From assembly GCA_964474905.1 (NCBI GenBank), contig CAYYUP010000008.1, forward strand, positions 1 to 64,000: a stretch of DNA of 64,000 bases, in the 5' to 3' direction. Source of the DNA: JADJRG01 sp964474905. Lineage in GTDB: Bacteria; Myxococcota_A; Polyangia; Nannocystales; Nannocystaceae. Below the pieces are notes generated by a model that worked only from the letters and a program-made list of their open reading frames with translations, did no database searches and had not been told where the DNA came from. Of the stretch, positions 43,154 to 51,262 are shown piece after piece. Every line of letters starts with the position of its first letter. The stretch's first letter is position 1. The position numbers and the translations under genes were made by a program.

Positions 43154-44377
43154 CTACCCGGCCGGAATCGCGACCACTGCGGCCGCAACCAAGAGCACCG
43201 CCAAGAGCCCAAAACCCCAGACCCGCACAGTCCTCTGCCCGCCAGGAGGGCCCCGCCAGGCCGTCGCAACCGCGACCCAACATTGCAGCGCGTAGTACGT
43301 CGCGAAGGCACGCGAGGCGAGCGAGATGATCTCGAAGACATCTGTGGTCCACACCAAAACCACGCCGACCGAGGCCACGAGCACATAGCCAGCCTTTGCC
43401 GGCAGACCAAAACGCTTGCCGACGCCTTGGGCGAAGAGGCCACCCGAACCGACGGTATCGGCCACTGCCGCGCTGAGCTGGCTCATGACCGCAGCGACCA
43501 CCAACATCGCCGGCAAGACCGAAGCGACGCTGCCCGAAAGGTCGATGATCGCGGTCTCGTCGATCACATCCGAGAGCAACCCAAAGGACGGCAGCGCGAG
43601 TGTCACAAAGACCACGTAGATCAACGCCGAGACGATCTGCGCCCGACGCATGGTGACCACCCGAAGCTCGGCGTCGTACTCCGCCCCGAGGTAGCGCGAC
43701 GTCTCAAAGCCCTGGACGACGATCAGCACACCGGCGAGCAACCTCGTCACATAAAGGGCATCGAGGTCCGCAGGCACACTCGCAGCGATATCGAGGTCGC
43801 CGATTTGGGAGACATCGTGAATGCCCCAGCCGACCAGCAAAGAGGCGATGATCGCCAGCTTGATCGACACCGAGTACTCCTCTAGGCGCTCGAGAAAGTC
43901 CAGCCCCCGCAGCCACCCAGCACCGCCGATACACACCAGGATCGCCGTCGTCATCAGCTTCGCGGCGAGTGCTGATTCGAGGTCGAGCCCACGCAGTGCG
44001 AAGGAGGCGAGCAGGCGCAGATAAAAGGTCACCGAAATGACATACGCAAAGCCGAGTACGATCCCCGCGACGTACTCGAGGCGCGAGAGCATCGAGCCCC
44101 CAGACTCCGTGTCCGCCAAAAGAGGCTCGGCAAACCGAATATTAAAGCGAATCGCGACGCCAATGAGATAGGCCAGGGCAACCACCGCCAGCATCGCCAG
44201 CGGTGCATAGACACCGACCGCAGTGCCGAGCAGCGGTACGATGACCAAAAAACCGCTGCCGATGATCGAGGCGAGCGGAGTCACCGTGGCCCGCCACGCC
44301 CGATTATCCCGCACCCGCTTCGAGAGCAGGAGAGCGCCGACGATGAGGGCCAGTCCGACGATGATCGTATCGAGCAT
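43154..44377 (-). CDS. Multi-span transporter (amino-acid permease-like)
   Basis: A 407-residue integral membrane protein with about 11-12 spans. The first membrane block after the initial span reads ATVTPLASIIGSGFLVIVPL, a glycine-broken helix like span 1 of LeuT-fold (APC-type) carriers. Further spans include VVALAYLIGVAIRF, YVAGIVLGFAYVISVTFYL and LPAMLVVAAVMSQLSAAVAD. It starts 8 bases after the cysteine-synthase-family stop, so the two are co-transcribed. A sulfur amino acid or related substrate is a guess from that context. Confidence 0.7.
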   Translation of the reverse strand: MLDTIIVGLALIVGALLLSKRVRDNRAWRATVTPLASIIGSGFLVIVPLLGTAVGVYAPLAMLAVVALAYLIGVAIRFNIRFAEPLLADTESGGSMLSRLEYVAGIVLGFAYVISVTFYLRLLASFALRGLDLESALAAKLMTTAILVCIGGAGWLRGLDFLERLEEYSVSIKLAIIASLLVGWGIHDVSQIGDLDIAASVPADLDALYVTRLLAGVLIVVQGFETSRYLGAEYDAELRVVTMRRAQIVSALIYVVFVTLALPSFGLLSDVIDETAIIDLSGSVASVLPAMLVVAAVMSQLSAAVADTVGSGGLFAQGVGKRFGLPAKAGYVLVASVGVVLVWTTDVFEIISLASRAFATYYALQCWVAVATAWRGPPGGQRTVRVWGFGLLAVLLVAAAVVAIPAG

Positions 44378-44385
44378 GATGCGTC

Positions 44386-45390
44386 CTAGCCCGTAATCCA
44401 GGGCTGTGTCCGGTAGCGATCCCAGCTGTCACAGAGGACAGTTACGATTGGCCCGTCGATCTCGCCGCTGGCCGCCAAGTCGAGAGCCGCCGCGACGTTG
44501 GTGCCGGAGGATCCGCCGCAGAGCAGTCCTTCCTCGCGGATCAACCGTCGGGCGCAGGCAAAGCTTCGCTCGTCGGCGATCCGCAGGGCTCTGTCGATCA
44601 CCTCGCGATCGAGGTTTTTTGGTGCCACTGCGCCGCCGATGCCTTCGACCGCATAGGGTCCATCAGGGCCGTAGATGCCGCTTTCAACCCAATCGGCGAG
44701 GCCCGAGCCCTGTGGATCCGCGAGCACGATCTGCACGTCGGTTCGCATCGTTTTTAAGTGGCGAGCGACGCCCGTGATCGTGCCACCGGTACCGGCTCCT
44801 GCGACAAAGGCCGCGACCGGAGCGCCCGCGAGTTCGAGGGTCTGGGCCCAGATCTCAGGCCCAGTGGTGCGCTCGTGCTCTCCCGGATTCGCCGGGTTGC
44901 GAAACTGATCGGTGCAAAACCCCCCGCGCTCCGCCGCCAGACGTTCTGCGACATTTCGAAAATTCTCGGCACTCTCCAGCGGCGCATTTGCGGTGATCAC
45001 AACCTCGGCACCGAGGGCCCGCAGCGCCTGCCGCTTGGCGACAGACATCTTTTCCGGCATCACACAGACCAGCCGGTAACCGCGAACCGCAGCGACCAGC
45101 GCGAGCGCGATCCCTGTGTTTCCAGCGGTCGCCTCGATCAGGGTCATACCGCGCCCGGGCGTCACGATCCCGCGGGCCTCCGCGTCGTCGAGGATCGCCT
45201 TGGCGATGCGATCCTTGACCGAGCCCCCAGGCGAAAGGTGCTCGCATTTTGCCCAAACGAGCCCCGGAAGCCCGGCGCAAAGGCGCCGCAGGGGCACAAG
45301 CGACGTACCGCCAATGAGACGCAACACCCCCTCATCACCGCGCTCGACCATCGACCGCATCCTGCCATATCCCGCACCGAGCACCTCCAA
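44386..45390 (-). CDS. Cysteine synthase / CBS-family PLP enzyme
   Basis: A 334-residue fold-type II PLP enzyme. The PLP lysine is Lys59 in SPGGSVKDR. The substrate loop TAGNTG is at 88-93, the phosphate-binding GAGTGGTITG begins at 198, and GGSSGTN lies near 292. Length and motifs fit O-acetylserine sulfhydrylase (CysK/CysM) or bacterial cystathionine beta-synthase; these cannot be separated by eye. The protein lacks the C-terminal CBS regulatory pair. Starts at 45390 or 45360 are possible. It is divergent from the caspase-like gene, with only 30 bases between the two starts, so their promoters must overlap the coding ends. Confidence 0.88.
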   Translation of the reverse strand: MEVLGAGYGRMRSMVERGDEGVLRLIGGTSLVPLRRLCAGLPGLVWAKCEHLSPGGSVKDRIAKAILDDAEARGIVTPGRGMTLIEATAGNTGIALALVAAVRGYRLVCVMPEKMSVAKRQALRALGAEVVITANAPLESAENFRNVAERLAAERGGFCTDQFRNPANPGEHERTTGPEIWAQTLELAGAPVAAFVAGAGTGGTITGVARHLKTMRTDVQIVLADPQGSGLADWVESGIYGPDGPYAVEGIGGAVAPKNLDREVIDRALRIADERSFACARRLIREEGLLCGGSSGTNVAAALDLAASGEIDGPIVTVLCDSWDRYRTQPWITG

Positions 45391-45420
45391 AATCCACCTG
45401 ACATCTGCTATCGCTGGACC

Positions 45421-46803
45421 ATGGCTGATGAAGAGCTAGACGAGAGCGGAGCGAGCGACGTCACCACCGACGCCACTGAGGCCACTGATGCCACTGAGGA
45501 CGCCGAGGCCAACGCGGAAAACCAACGCAAGCGCGAGCTCCAAAGCCAGCTCGACGCCAAGCTCGACGCCGAAGAGATCACCCTTTACGAGTACAATCTC
45601 CGCACGAAGGCGATCCGAAGCGGCCGCGAGGATGCCTTGGAGGTCGATCTCAAGGAACTCAGCGGCGGCGAAGAGCCGACCGCCTTCGCCAAAAAACCGA
45701 GCGCATGGTCGAGCGAGCCCAAGCGCTGGACCTCGCCGGAGGGACGCGGCGACGACCCCGATGTCCGCATCGTGCACGCACCGCTGGCCCCTGGAATCGG
45801 CGACGGCAAAGCCTTCTTCTTCCTCTTTGGTCTGAAGAAGAGCCGCTCGATCGACATGCAGATGCGGGACAAAGAGCTCGAGAACATCGACGACGACATC
45901 GAGACCCTGCGCAAGGCGGGCTACACCGTAGTTGTCGATCCCGAGGGCACCAAGGAGGACTTTCTCCAGGCCCTGCGCTGCGAGGGTGAAGGCGCCGAGG
46001 GGCTCGCTCCGGCGGGCATCCTTTGGAGCGCACACGGCTACGAAGACGGCGCGATCGAGACCTGCGACGGCGGCACGATTCGCCCCGAAGACATCGATTC
46101 AGCGACGGTTTCCGCCGATCTCCGGCTCATGATCTTCTCGGCCTGTTACACCGGCTCGCGCTCGACGACCTGGCGTAAGGCCCTCGGCGGCAAGCCCCTG
46201 GTTGTCGGTTGGGGTCGACCGGTCACGATCACCCGCGCGGTCGACTTCCTCACGCCCGACCCCGACACCGATACCGACCTAGACGATCTGATCGAGCGCT
46301 ACCTGCTCAAGGACACGCCGCTGCCCGGCGAGGCGACCACGAGCTACTCGCCGTTGGCCGCCGCCCGCGGTCGCATCGCCGACCTACCCGAGCGCATCAA
46401 ACGAATCGCCGACCTGCTCCGGGCCAAGTGGGAGACGCAGGAGGACAAGGGGCGCCTGCAGCTCTTCGTGCCGCTGCCCGGCGGTCGCAAGCAACTGGTC
46501 GAGGCTTTTATCATCGACTGCGCCGAACCCTTTAACGAAGGCGAGCCGCTATTGGCAATCCAATCCGAGGTCGGCGAACTTTCGGCGATTGTCGACCCGG
46601 CGCTCCTGCTCTCCGGTTTTGGTCAGCCCGGCTACGCCCGTGTCGCCCTCATCAGCAGCGACACCGACATGCCCAACATCGTCACCCAGGGCTTTTTGCC
46701 GCTCTCCCGGGTCCGCGATCGGGACCTCGCCGCGCTCATCTACCAAGTCGCGAGTCTGGGCGATGCGCTCGAGTACCGGATCTTCGGCGGCGACATGCGC
46801 TAA
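45421..46803 (+). CDS. Caspase/CHAT-like protein with His-Cys dyad
   Basis: A 460-residue cytosolic protein. An acidic head (1-35) precedes a short helical unit (LDAEEITLYEYNLRTKAIRSG). The central region follows the caspase-fold plan: an LxxxGYTVVVDPEGTKEDFLQAL strand-helix, then ILWSAHGYEDG with His205, then LMIFSACYTGS with Cys242 on the next core strand. The 37-residue His-Cys spacing and the HG and SAC contexts fit CHAT/C14-type cysteine peptidases. The C-terminal 150 residues are unrecognised and could hold the substrate- or partner-binding part. There is no signal peptide. It is followed by its own terminator. Peptidase activity is inference. Confidence 0.62.
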   Translation: MADEELDESGASDVTTDATEATDATEDAEANAENQRKRELQSQLDAKLDAEEITLYEYNLRTKAIRSGREDALEVDLKELSGGEEPTAFAKKPSAWSSEPKRWTSPEGRGDDPDVRIVHAPLAPGIGDGKAFFFLFGLKKSRSIDMQMRDKELENIDDDIETLRKAGYTVVVDPEGTKEDFLQALRCEGEGAEGLAPAGILWSAHGYEDGAIETCDGGTIRPEDIDSATVSADLRLMIFSACYTGSRSTTWRKALGGKPLVVGWGRPVTITRAVDFLTPDPDTDTDLDDLIERYLLKDTPLPGEATTSYSPLAAARGRIADLPERIKRIADLLRAKWETQEDKGRLQLFVPLPGGRKQLVEAFIIDCAEPFNEGEPLLAIQSEVGELSAIVDPALLLSGFGQPGYARVALISSDTDMPNIVTQGFLPLSRVRDRDLAALIYQVASLGDALEYRIFGGDMR

Positions 46804-46833
46804 GTCCCCGGCTCCCCCACCGACACACAAAAC

Positions 46834-46870
46834 GCGCGAGTCCCTAGAATAGGGCCTCGCGCGGTTTTTT
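46834..46870 (+). terminator. Rho-independent terminator after the caspase-like gene
   Basis: An imperfect stem (CGCGAG-x-CCCTA against TAGGG-x-CTCGCG, loop GAA) is followed by CGG and six T. It starts 31 bases after the stop codon. Confidence 0.88.
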
Positions 46871-46871
46871 G

Positions 46872-47004
46872 GAGTCTTGAAGTTCTTGAANNNNNNNNNN
46901 NNNNNNNNNNNNNNNNNNNNNNNNNNNNNNNNNNNNNNNNNNNNNNNNNNNNNNNNNNNNNNNNNNNNNNNNNNNNNNNNNNNNNNNNNNTTCTTGAAGT
47001 TAAA
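46872..47004. repeat. 9-bp repeat (ttcttgaag) interrupted by a 100-N gap
   Basis: The left flank reads gtcttgaagttcttgaa and the right flank ttcttgaagttaaatc. Both are copies of a 9-bp unit, and 100 N (46891-46990) sit between them. The gap is most likely an unresolved tandem repeat in the convergent space between two gene ends; no gene need be missing. Confidence 0.7.
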
Positions 47005-47394
47005 TCAGAAGTCGTCGTCGCCCGAGTACTCGGACTCGAGCTTATCCGCGGTCCGGGCGACCACATTGAGGGGCAGCTCGAACTCGCTGGGGTCCATCGT
47101 CGGCAGCGCCGCGTTGTAGATCAACACGTAGTCGCCATCGCTGTCGAGAGCCAGCGCGCCGCAGGCGAACTCCTCGTTTTTCTTGAGGGCAACCTTGGCC
47201 GGCATCTTGTCGCCGCTGCAGACAACACTGCGAAACTCGACCCACTCCATGTCGAAGGCCTCGAAGACCCGCACGAAGATCTTCTGGCTGCGACCACCAT
47301 CAAACCCGAAAACGAGCGAGAAGTAACGCTCGTCGTCCTCCATCAGCTTGTACTTCGAGCGGGCGTAGTCCTTGATCTCGTTCCAGGTCGGCAT
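47005..47394 (-). CDS. YbjN-like / secretion-chaperone-fold protein
   Basis: A 129-residue acidic cytosolic protein: MPTWNEIKDYARSKYKLM, then strands FSLVFGFDGGRSQKIFVRVF and WVEFRSVVCSG, a helix, LALDSDGDYVLIYNAALPTM and a final helix. The alpha-beta5-alpha order and the size resemble YbjN proteins and type III secretion chaperones, which bind partner proteins. It has an acidic tail (ESEYSGDDDF). The ATG at 47394 is chosen because GAAG lies 6 nt upstream and the conserved part starts there; a longer frame starts at 47442. No operon partner. Confidence 0.62.
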   Translation of the reverse strand: MPTWNEIKDYARSKYKLMEDDERYFSLVFGFDGGRSQKIFVRVFEAFDMEWVEFRSVVCSGDKMPAKVALKKNEEFACGALALDSDGDYVLIYNAALPTMDPSEFELPLNVVARTADKLESEYSGDDDF

Positions 47395-47525
47395 GCAAAG
47401 CTTCATGCCACACCAAGGGGGCTGCTGGCGACGGAAAATCACAGGGTCGAGGCACAGAGTCCCCCCTATCGCCCGTGCGCGAACTCCGCTAGCGCCTGTG
47501 TCTGCTCTTCTGCTAAGGCTCTGCC

Positions 47526-47990
47526 GTGCAATCGAGCCCGCAGGTGCCCCTTGAGTACATGCGCCTCTTCACCGACGGCGCTTGTCGGGGCAATCCCGGT
47601 CCTGGGGGCTGGGCCTTTGTGCTCAAGCACCCCGCCAGCGGCCGCGAGATCGAGGGCTCTGGCGCCGACCCTGCGACCACCAACAACCGCATGGAGATGA
47701 TGGCCGTGATCCGCGGCCTAGCGGTGCTGCGCCTGCCCCTGCAGGTCGATCTCTACTCGGACTCCCAATACGTACTCAAGGGGCTCGCGCAGTGGCTGCC
47801 GGGCTGGAAGCGCCGGGGTTGGCGGACCGCGGGCGGTGCCCCCGTAAAAAACCAGGACCTGTGGATCGAGCTCGACCGCCTGATCACCGAGCACAACGTG
47901 CACACCCATTGGGTCCGCGGCCACTCCGGTCACCCCGAAAATACCCGCTGCGACCAGCTCGCCGTCGCCGCCTCGCGAAGCATCCGCTAG
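47526..47990 (+). CDS. rnhA: Ribonuclease HI
   Basis: A 154-residue enzyme that cuts the RNA strand of RNA-DNA hybrids. The full catalytic set is present: Asp17 (LFTDGACRGNPGPGGW), Glu57 (TTNNRMEMMAV), Asp79 (LYSDSQYV), His133 in the flexible loop (WVRGHSGHPEN) and Asp143 (RCDQLA). Length matches E. coli RnhA (155). The GTG at 47526 has AAGG 7 nt upstream; the alternative ATG at 47559 would leave only four residues before the first strand's Asp. It is a stand-alone housekeeping gene. Confidence 0.97.
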   Translation: MQSSPQVPLEYMRLFTDGACRGNPGPGGWAFVLKHPASGREIEGSGADPATTNNRMEMMAVIRGLAVLRLPLQVDLYSDSQYVLKGLAQWLPGWKRRGWRTAGGAPVKNQDLWIELDRLITEHNVHTHWVRGHSGHPENTRCDQLAVAASRSIR

Positions 47991-48031
47991 AGCTCGATCA
48001 CCGCCGACTCCATCCGCGGAATCGTCGGCGC

Positions 48032-49414
48032 TCATTCGTCGATCAAGCAGCGATCCGGGCTCACCCAGGCGCCGGCTCGGGTTGACGGCCGCCACAATTC
48101 GCGCCCACCGAGCGCATCACCGGGGTGTTCGCCAACGTGCACGCCGCATCCTCGGAGTAGCGACCCCTTGACGATCGAGCGCGTCCCCTTGGCCACTTTG
48201 GCCTCGAGCTTTTGACAGGTGACGAGGTCGCGCCGACAGGCAGTCATCGCCACAGGAGCCGGAACTGCCTTGCGTTTGTAGCAGGCGCACCACCACTCAG
48301 ATCTCCCGGTATCGGCCGGGGCCACCAGACCGGGTTTGCTGCGGGGGCCCTCGGAGTGCGCTGCCCTCACAGCGGCGTCGTAGTCCCGCTGATTGAGCTT
48401 CATGCCCTTGGCCTGGGCGGCATCGAGGAAGCGGCGGACGACCGGACGAAAGCGCGATCCCTTACCGGATGCCGGCATCGGCACTGATGCTAAAAATGCC
48501 TCGTACGAGCGTTTTATCGCCGGTGTGACCGTGCAGCGTGGCCCCTCGTAAATCCCGCTCAGTTCGCAGAGCTCGAGGTACACGCTCACCACCTGGTCCA
48601 GGCGCCGGCGGGCATCATCGGCGTAGTGGCTGTTTGGGTAGGCGTCGACCAGCGCCTCCCACTTCTCGAGCGCGGTGCGAACATCGTCGGGCTCGCCGAC
48701 GAAGCCGGGCTCGTCGTAGCCGTTATCGACCTTGTCTTCTGTCCACGCCTCCGCGTCGAGGTAGAGGCGGACGGACTCCGGCAGGCGTTCGCCAACCGCG
48801 GCCAAGATTCCGCGGGTCCCAAAGCCGACGCTCCACATGCCCTCGGACTCGTAGACGAGGCGTGCACCGCCGTCCATGAGCTTCTGGACCCGAGGATCGG
48901 GGAGGACGCCCGGTGGATCGTCGCAGGACGGGGCCCAATGGCACAGCGAGATTCCATCGGCCGATGCATCGATGAACTTGCTCGCACTCGCGAAGGCGAC
49001 GCGCTCAAACTTGAGGAGTGCTACGAATGCCCGAGTACGCTCATCCTCGGACAGGTCGGCGTGGATCGTCTCGAGGAAGACCGCGTTGGCCCGCATCAGC
49101 ACGCCGGGATCGGTGCGGTCGAGCGTCGCCAATGCTGCCTCGAGATCCGCCTGGGGATCGCCCGACGCGGCCGGCGTCGTGACCTCATTCGCAGCACTCT
49201 GCACACTCTGCACACTCTTGGTGTCCTTGGTGTCCTTGGTGTCCTTGGTGTCCAGGGTGTCCTGCGATCTCGCCGGGTCGCTCGCCGGCCCTGCTGGCGC
49301 CGCAACGCCAGCGCCCTTTGCCGCGCTCGTCGACGCGTCTCCACCCGCGCACGCTGCTCCAGCGCACGCTCCGAACGTCAACATCAGGACCAGGGAGAGT
49401 CGTCGCGCCACCAT
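48032..49414 (-). CDS. Lipoprotein with TPR-like unit and Cys-rich tail
   Basis: A 460-residue lipoprotein. The leader MVARRLSLVLMLTFGACAG has candidate lipid Cys17 or Cys22, followed by an Ala/Gly linker and a DTK/SVQ repeat segment coded by a 9-bp repeat. A YfiO-like TPR turn follows (DAYPNSHYADDARRRLDQVV). The C-terminus has several cysteines (WWCACYKRK, TACRRDLVTCQ, LRGCGVHV). The ATG at 49414 gives the signal; the frame stays open to 49726 without one. It is not recognised as a named family. Confidence 0.7.
   Translation of the reverse strand: MVARRLSLVLMLTFGACAGAACAGGDASTSAAKGAGVAAPAGPASDPARSQDTLDTKDTKDTKDTKSVQSVQSAANEVTTPAASGDPQADLEAALATLDRTDPGVLMRANAVFLETIHADLSEDERTRAFVALLKFERVAFASASKFIDASADGISLCHWAPSCDDPPGVLPDPRVQKLMDGGARLVYESEGMWSVGFGTRGILAAVGERLPESVRLYLDAEAWTEDKVDNGYDEPGFVGEPDDVRTALEKWEALVDAYPNSHYADDARRRLDQVVSVYLELCELSGIYEGPRCTVTPAIKRSYEAFLASVPMPASGKGSRFRPVVRRFLDAAQAKGMKLNQRDYDAAVRAAHSEGPRSKPGLVAPADTGRSEWWCACYKRKAVPAPVAMTACRRDLVTCQKLEAKVAKGTRSIVKGSLLRGCGVHVGEHPGDALGGRELWRPSTRAGAWVSPDRCLIDE
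49217..49252. repeat. 9-bp tandem repeat (cttggtgtc, 4 copies)
   Basis: Four exact copies within the linker of the lipoprotein gene, coding Asp-Thr-Lys on the minus strand, with degenerate copies on both sides. Confidence 0.92.
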
Positions 49415-49582
49415 CGGCCGGCATCCTATCGCGGCAATCTCCGCCGCGGACCACCGGCAGTCATCTTTGCGCCTGTGCGCGAGCCTAATCCGCGCGTATG
49501 CACGCGAATTTGAGCTGAATACGCGCGCATGTCCGTGCCCAACCCTGAGCGATCGCCGCGAGCAGCTCACGGTCGTAGCCCG

Positions 49583-49619
49583 AGGCGGACCGCAGCCCAG
49601 AACGGCATGACTCCCCCGG
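49583..49619 (-). pseudogene. 37-base echo of the cytochrome c gene
   Basis: Read on the minus strand this codes GGVMPFWAA, and its 37 bases match 56055-56091 inside the diheme cytochrome c gene with three mismatches. It lies between the lipoprotein leader and the end of the truncated oxidoreductase gene, with no cytochrome gene around it. It is probably the scar of a deletion or insertion that removed a second copy. Confidence 0.6.
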
Positions 49620-49640
49620 CTGAGGCCGAAGCGTGTCCGA

Positions 49641-50517
49641 TCAGCAATCAGCCTCCGTTTCGATGATGATCTTCCCGCCAGCATGCCCCGAAGCGCTACG
49701 ATTAAAAGCCTGCGGGAGCTGCACAAGCGGGTAGGTCGAGTCGATCACTGCCCTAATTTTTTCGGCTTCGATCAACGGGGTTATCTTTGCCAATCCGGCT
49801 CCGTCTTCGCGCATCCAGTGGTATTTAAACACTGCGCCATAGTTGGCGGCAATACGCCGATGCTTCCATTGGCTCATGCGCGCCACCAAACGAATTACGG
49901 GGTTGGCCCCCAGCCGAGCTACGGTTTCAGGATCTGGCATGCCCTGGATGCTGACAAGCGCTCCCCCCTTAACCAGTGTCTTGTAAGAGGCTTCGCGCAC
50001 CGAAGGGCCGAGGGTATCCAGGACGATATCCATATTCTGAAGCTTGTCTTCGATGCGCTCATGGTGATAGTCGATGATCTCGTCAGCCCCGAGTGCAGTG
50101 AGCATATCAAAGCGTTTTTGGCTGGCGGTGGTGGCCACATAGGCCCCCCTCGCCTTGGCATATTGAATGGCAAATGCCCCAACCCCGCCCGCGCCCGCAT
50201 GCACGAGCACCCGCGACCCCGCCTTGAGTCCGGCCTTGTCTAGTGCCTGCACCGCTGTCAGGCCCACCAGCGGAATCGAGGCGGCCTCGGCAAAACTAGT
50301 ATTCTTCGGTTTAAGTGCCAGCACCGATACGGGCAGGCTGATGTATTCGGCAAAGCTGCCGGTGGCCATGCTCGGGGTGCGAAAGTAAACGGCATCGCCT
50401 ACGCTAAAACCATCCGCATCAGAGCCAAGCGCTTCGACAACTCCGGCCCCATCGCTACCGAGATGCAGTGGCAAGTCTGGCTCGCTCGTGGCTGCGAAGC
50501 CGGCGCTTGTCCATTCA
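49641..50517 (-). pseudogene. 5'-truncated NADPH:quinone-type MDR oxidoreductase
   Basis: The open frame codes about 290 residues of a zinc-free medium-chain reductase. It enters at LHLGSDGAGVVEALGSDADG, then has VLVHAGAGGVGAFAIQYAKA (the NADPH site) and ends GGKIIIETEAD. Normal members have about 40-50 residues before this, including the start MKA.... Here the frame runs back only to a stop at 50518-50520, and the first usable start is a TTG at 50474. The first strands of the catalytic domain are therefore missing and the gene is probably dead. Base composition is visibly less GC-rich than its neighbours, suggesting an acquired fragment. Confidence 0.72.
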
Positions 50518-50722
50518 AATCAGCGCGATCTCTGTCGTGTTCCGGCCCTCGCGAGATAGAGACATGATTAGGCTGCTTGCCCCCGTTTTTCTCCGCATCT
50601 GTCCGTGCGAATGAAAAAAGAGAAAAATGATGCGACGAGCGGTGAACCGGCGGCACTAGGGAGTGCGGAGGGCACGAGCCCGCCGCAAGCAAAGACCCAC
50701 CCCTCAACTCAGGAGAGACACT

Positions 50723-51262
50723 ATGCCCTGCACCCGCCTGCTATCACCCCTTCGCCTCGCCATCACCGCCGCCCTGCTCGTCAGCGCGTCGCTTAGCGCC
50801 GGTGGATGCGCCGGAAAACGCTGGCAGAGCGCGGAGCGAATCGCCTACGCTGGCGACGGCAGCACTCAAGCGGAGCGCTTCACCTCGGCCGTCTCTCGAA
50901 TCCGGAGCGCCGGCTACATCACAGAAGAGTTCGATGCGCAACGCGGCTTTCTCCGCGTCCGCGCTCGCTACGGAGATGGCGGCGCCTTCATCTACGGGCC
51001 CTCGCTGGCGGCCGGCTCCGCCACCGCCTACCGGTTCGCCCACAGCATATCGACACAGTCCTGGCTGACCCTCAAGGTCGCCGCCGACGGACGAATGGAG
51101 ATCGAGGCCTCCGGCTTCGCTGTCCGCCAGAAGAAGGGCACGATCCACCGCAAGCTCCGCGCCGAGATGAACGCGTTCGCGGCGCTCGTCAGCGGGGCGC
51201 AGCGCCTCCCAGCCCGACAAGTCGCGGTGGCGTCGCGCAGCGAAAGTCCGGCACCTGGCTGA
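50723..51262 (+). CDS. Small lipoprotein
   Basis: A 179-residue lipoprotein with leader LRLAITAALLVSASLSAGGC (lipid Cys29). The mature part has an alpha/beta pattern: AERFTSAVSRIRSAGYITEE, strand FLRVRARYG, strand WLTLKVAADGRMEIEASG and a final helix. The ATG at 50723 has AGGAG 7 nt upstream. Its 3' end overlaps the convergent kinase gene by 74 bases, both ends being low-complexity tails. No family recognised. Confidence 0.78.
   Translation: MPCTRLLSPLRLAITAALLVSASLSAGGCAGKRWQSAERIAYAGDGSTQAERFTSAVSRIRSAGYITEEFDAQRGFLRVRARYGDGGAFIYGPSLAAGSATAYRFAHSISTQSWLTLKVAADGRMEIEASGFAVRQKKGTIHRKLRAEMNAFAALVSGAQRLPARQVAVASRSESPAPG

Noticed and set aside
50523..50570. Minus-strand reading SREGRNTTEIALI resembling a transposase HTH
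   Set aside because: Too short (about 15 residues) and followed by a stop; similarity is only impressionistic.
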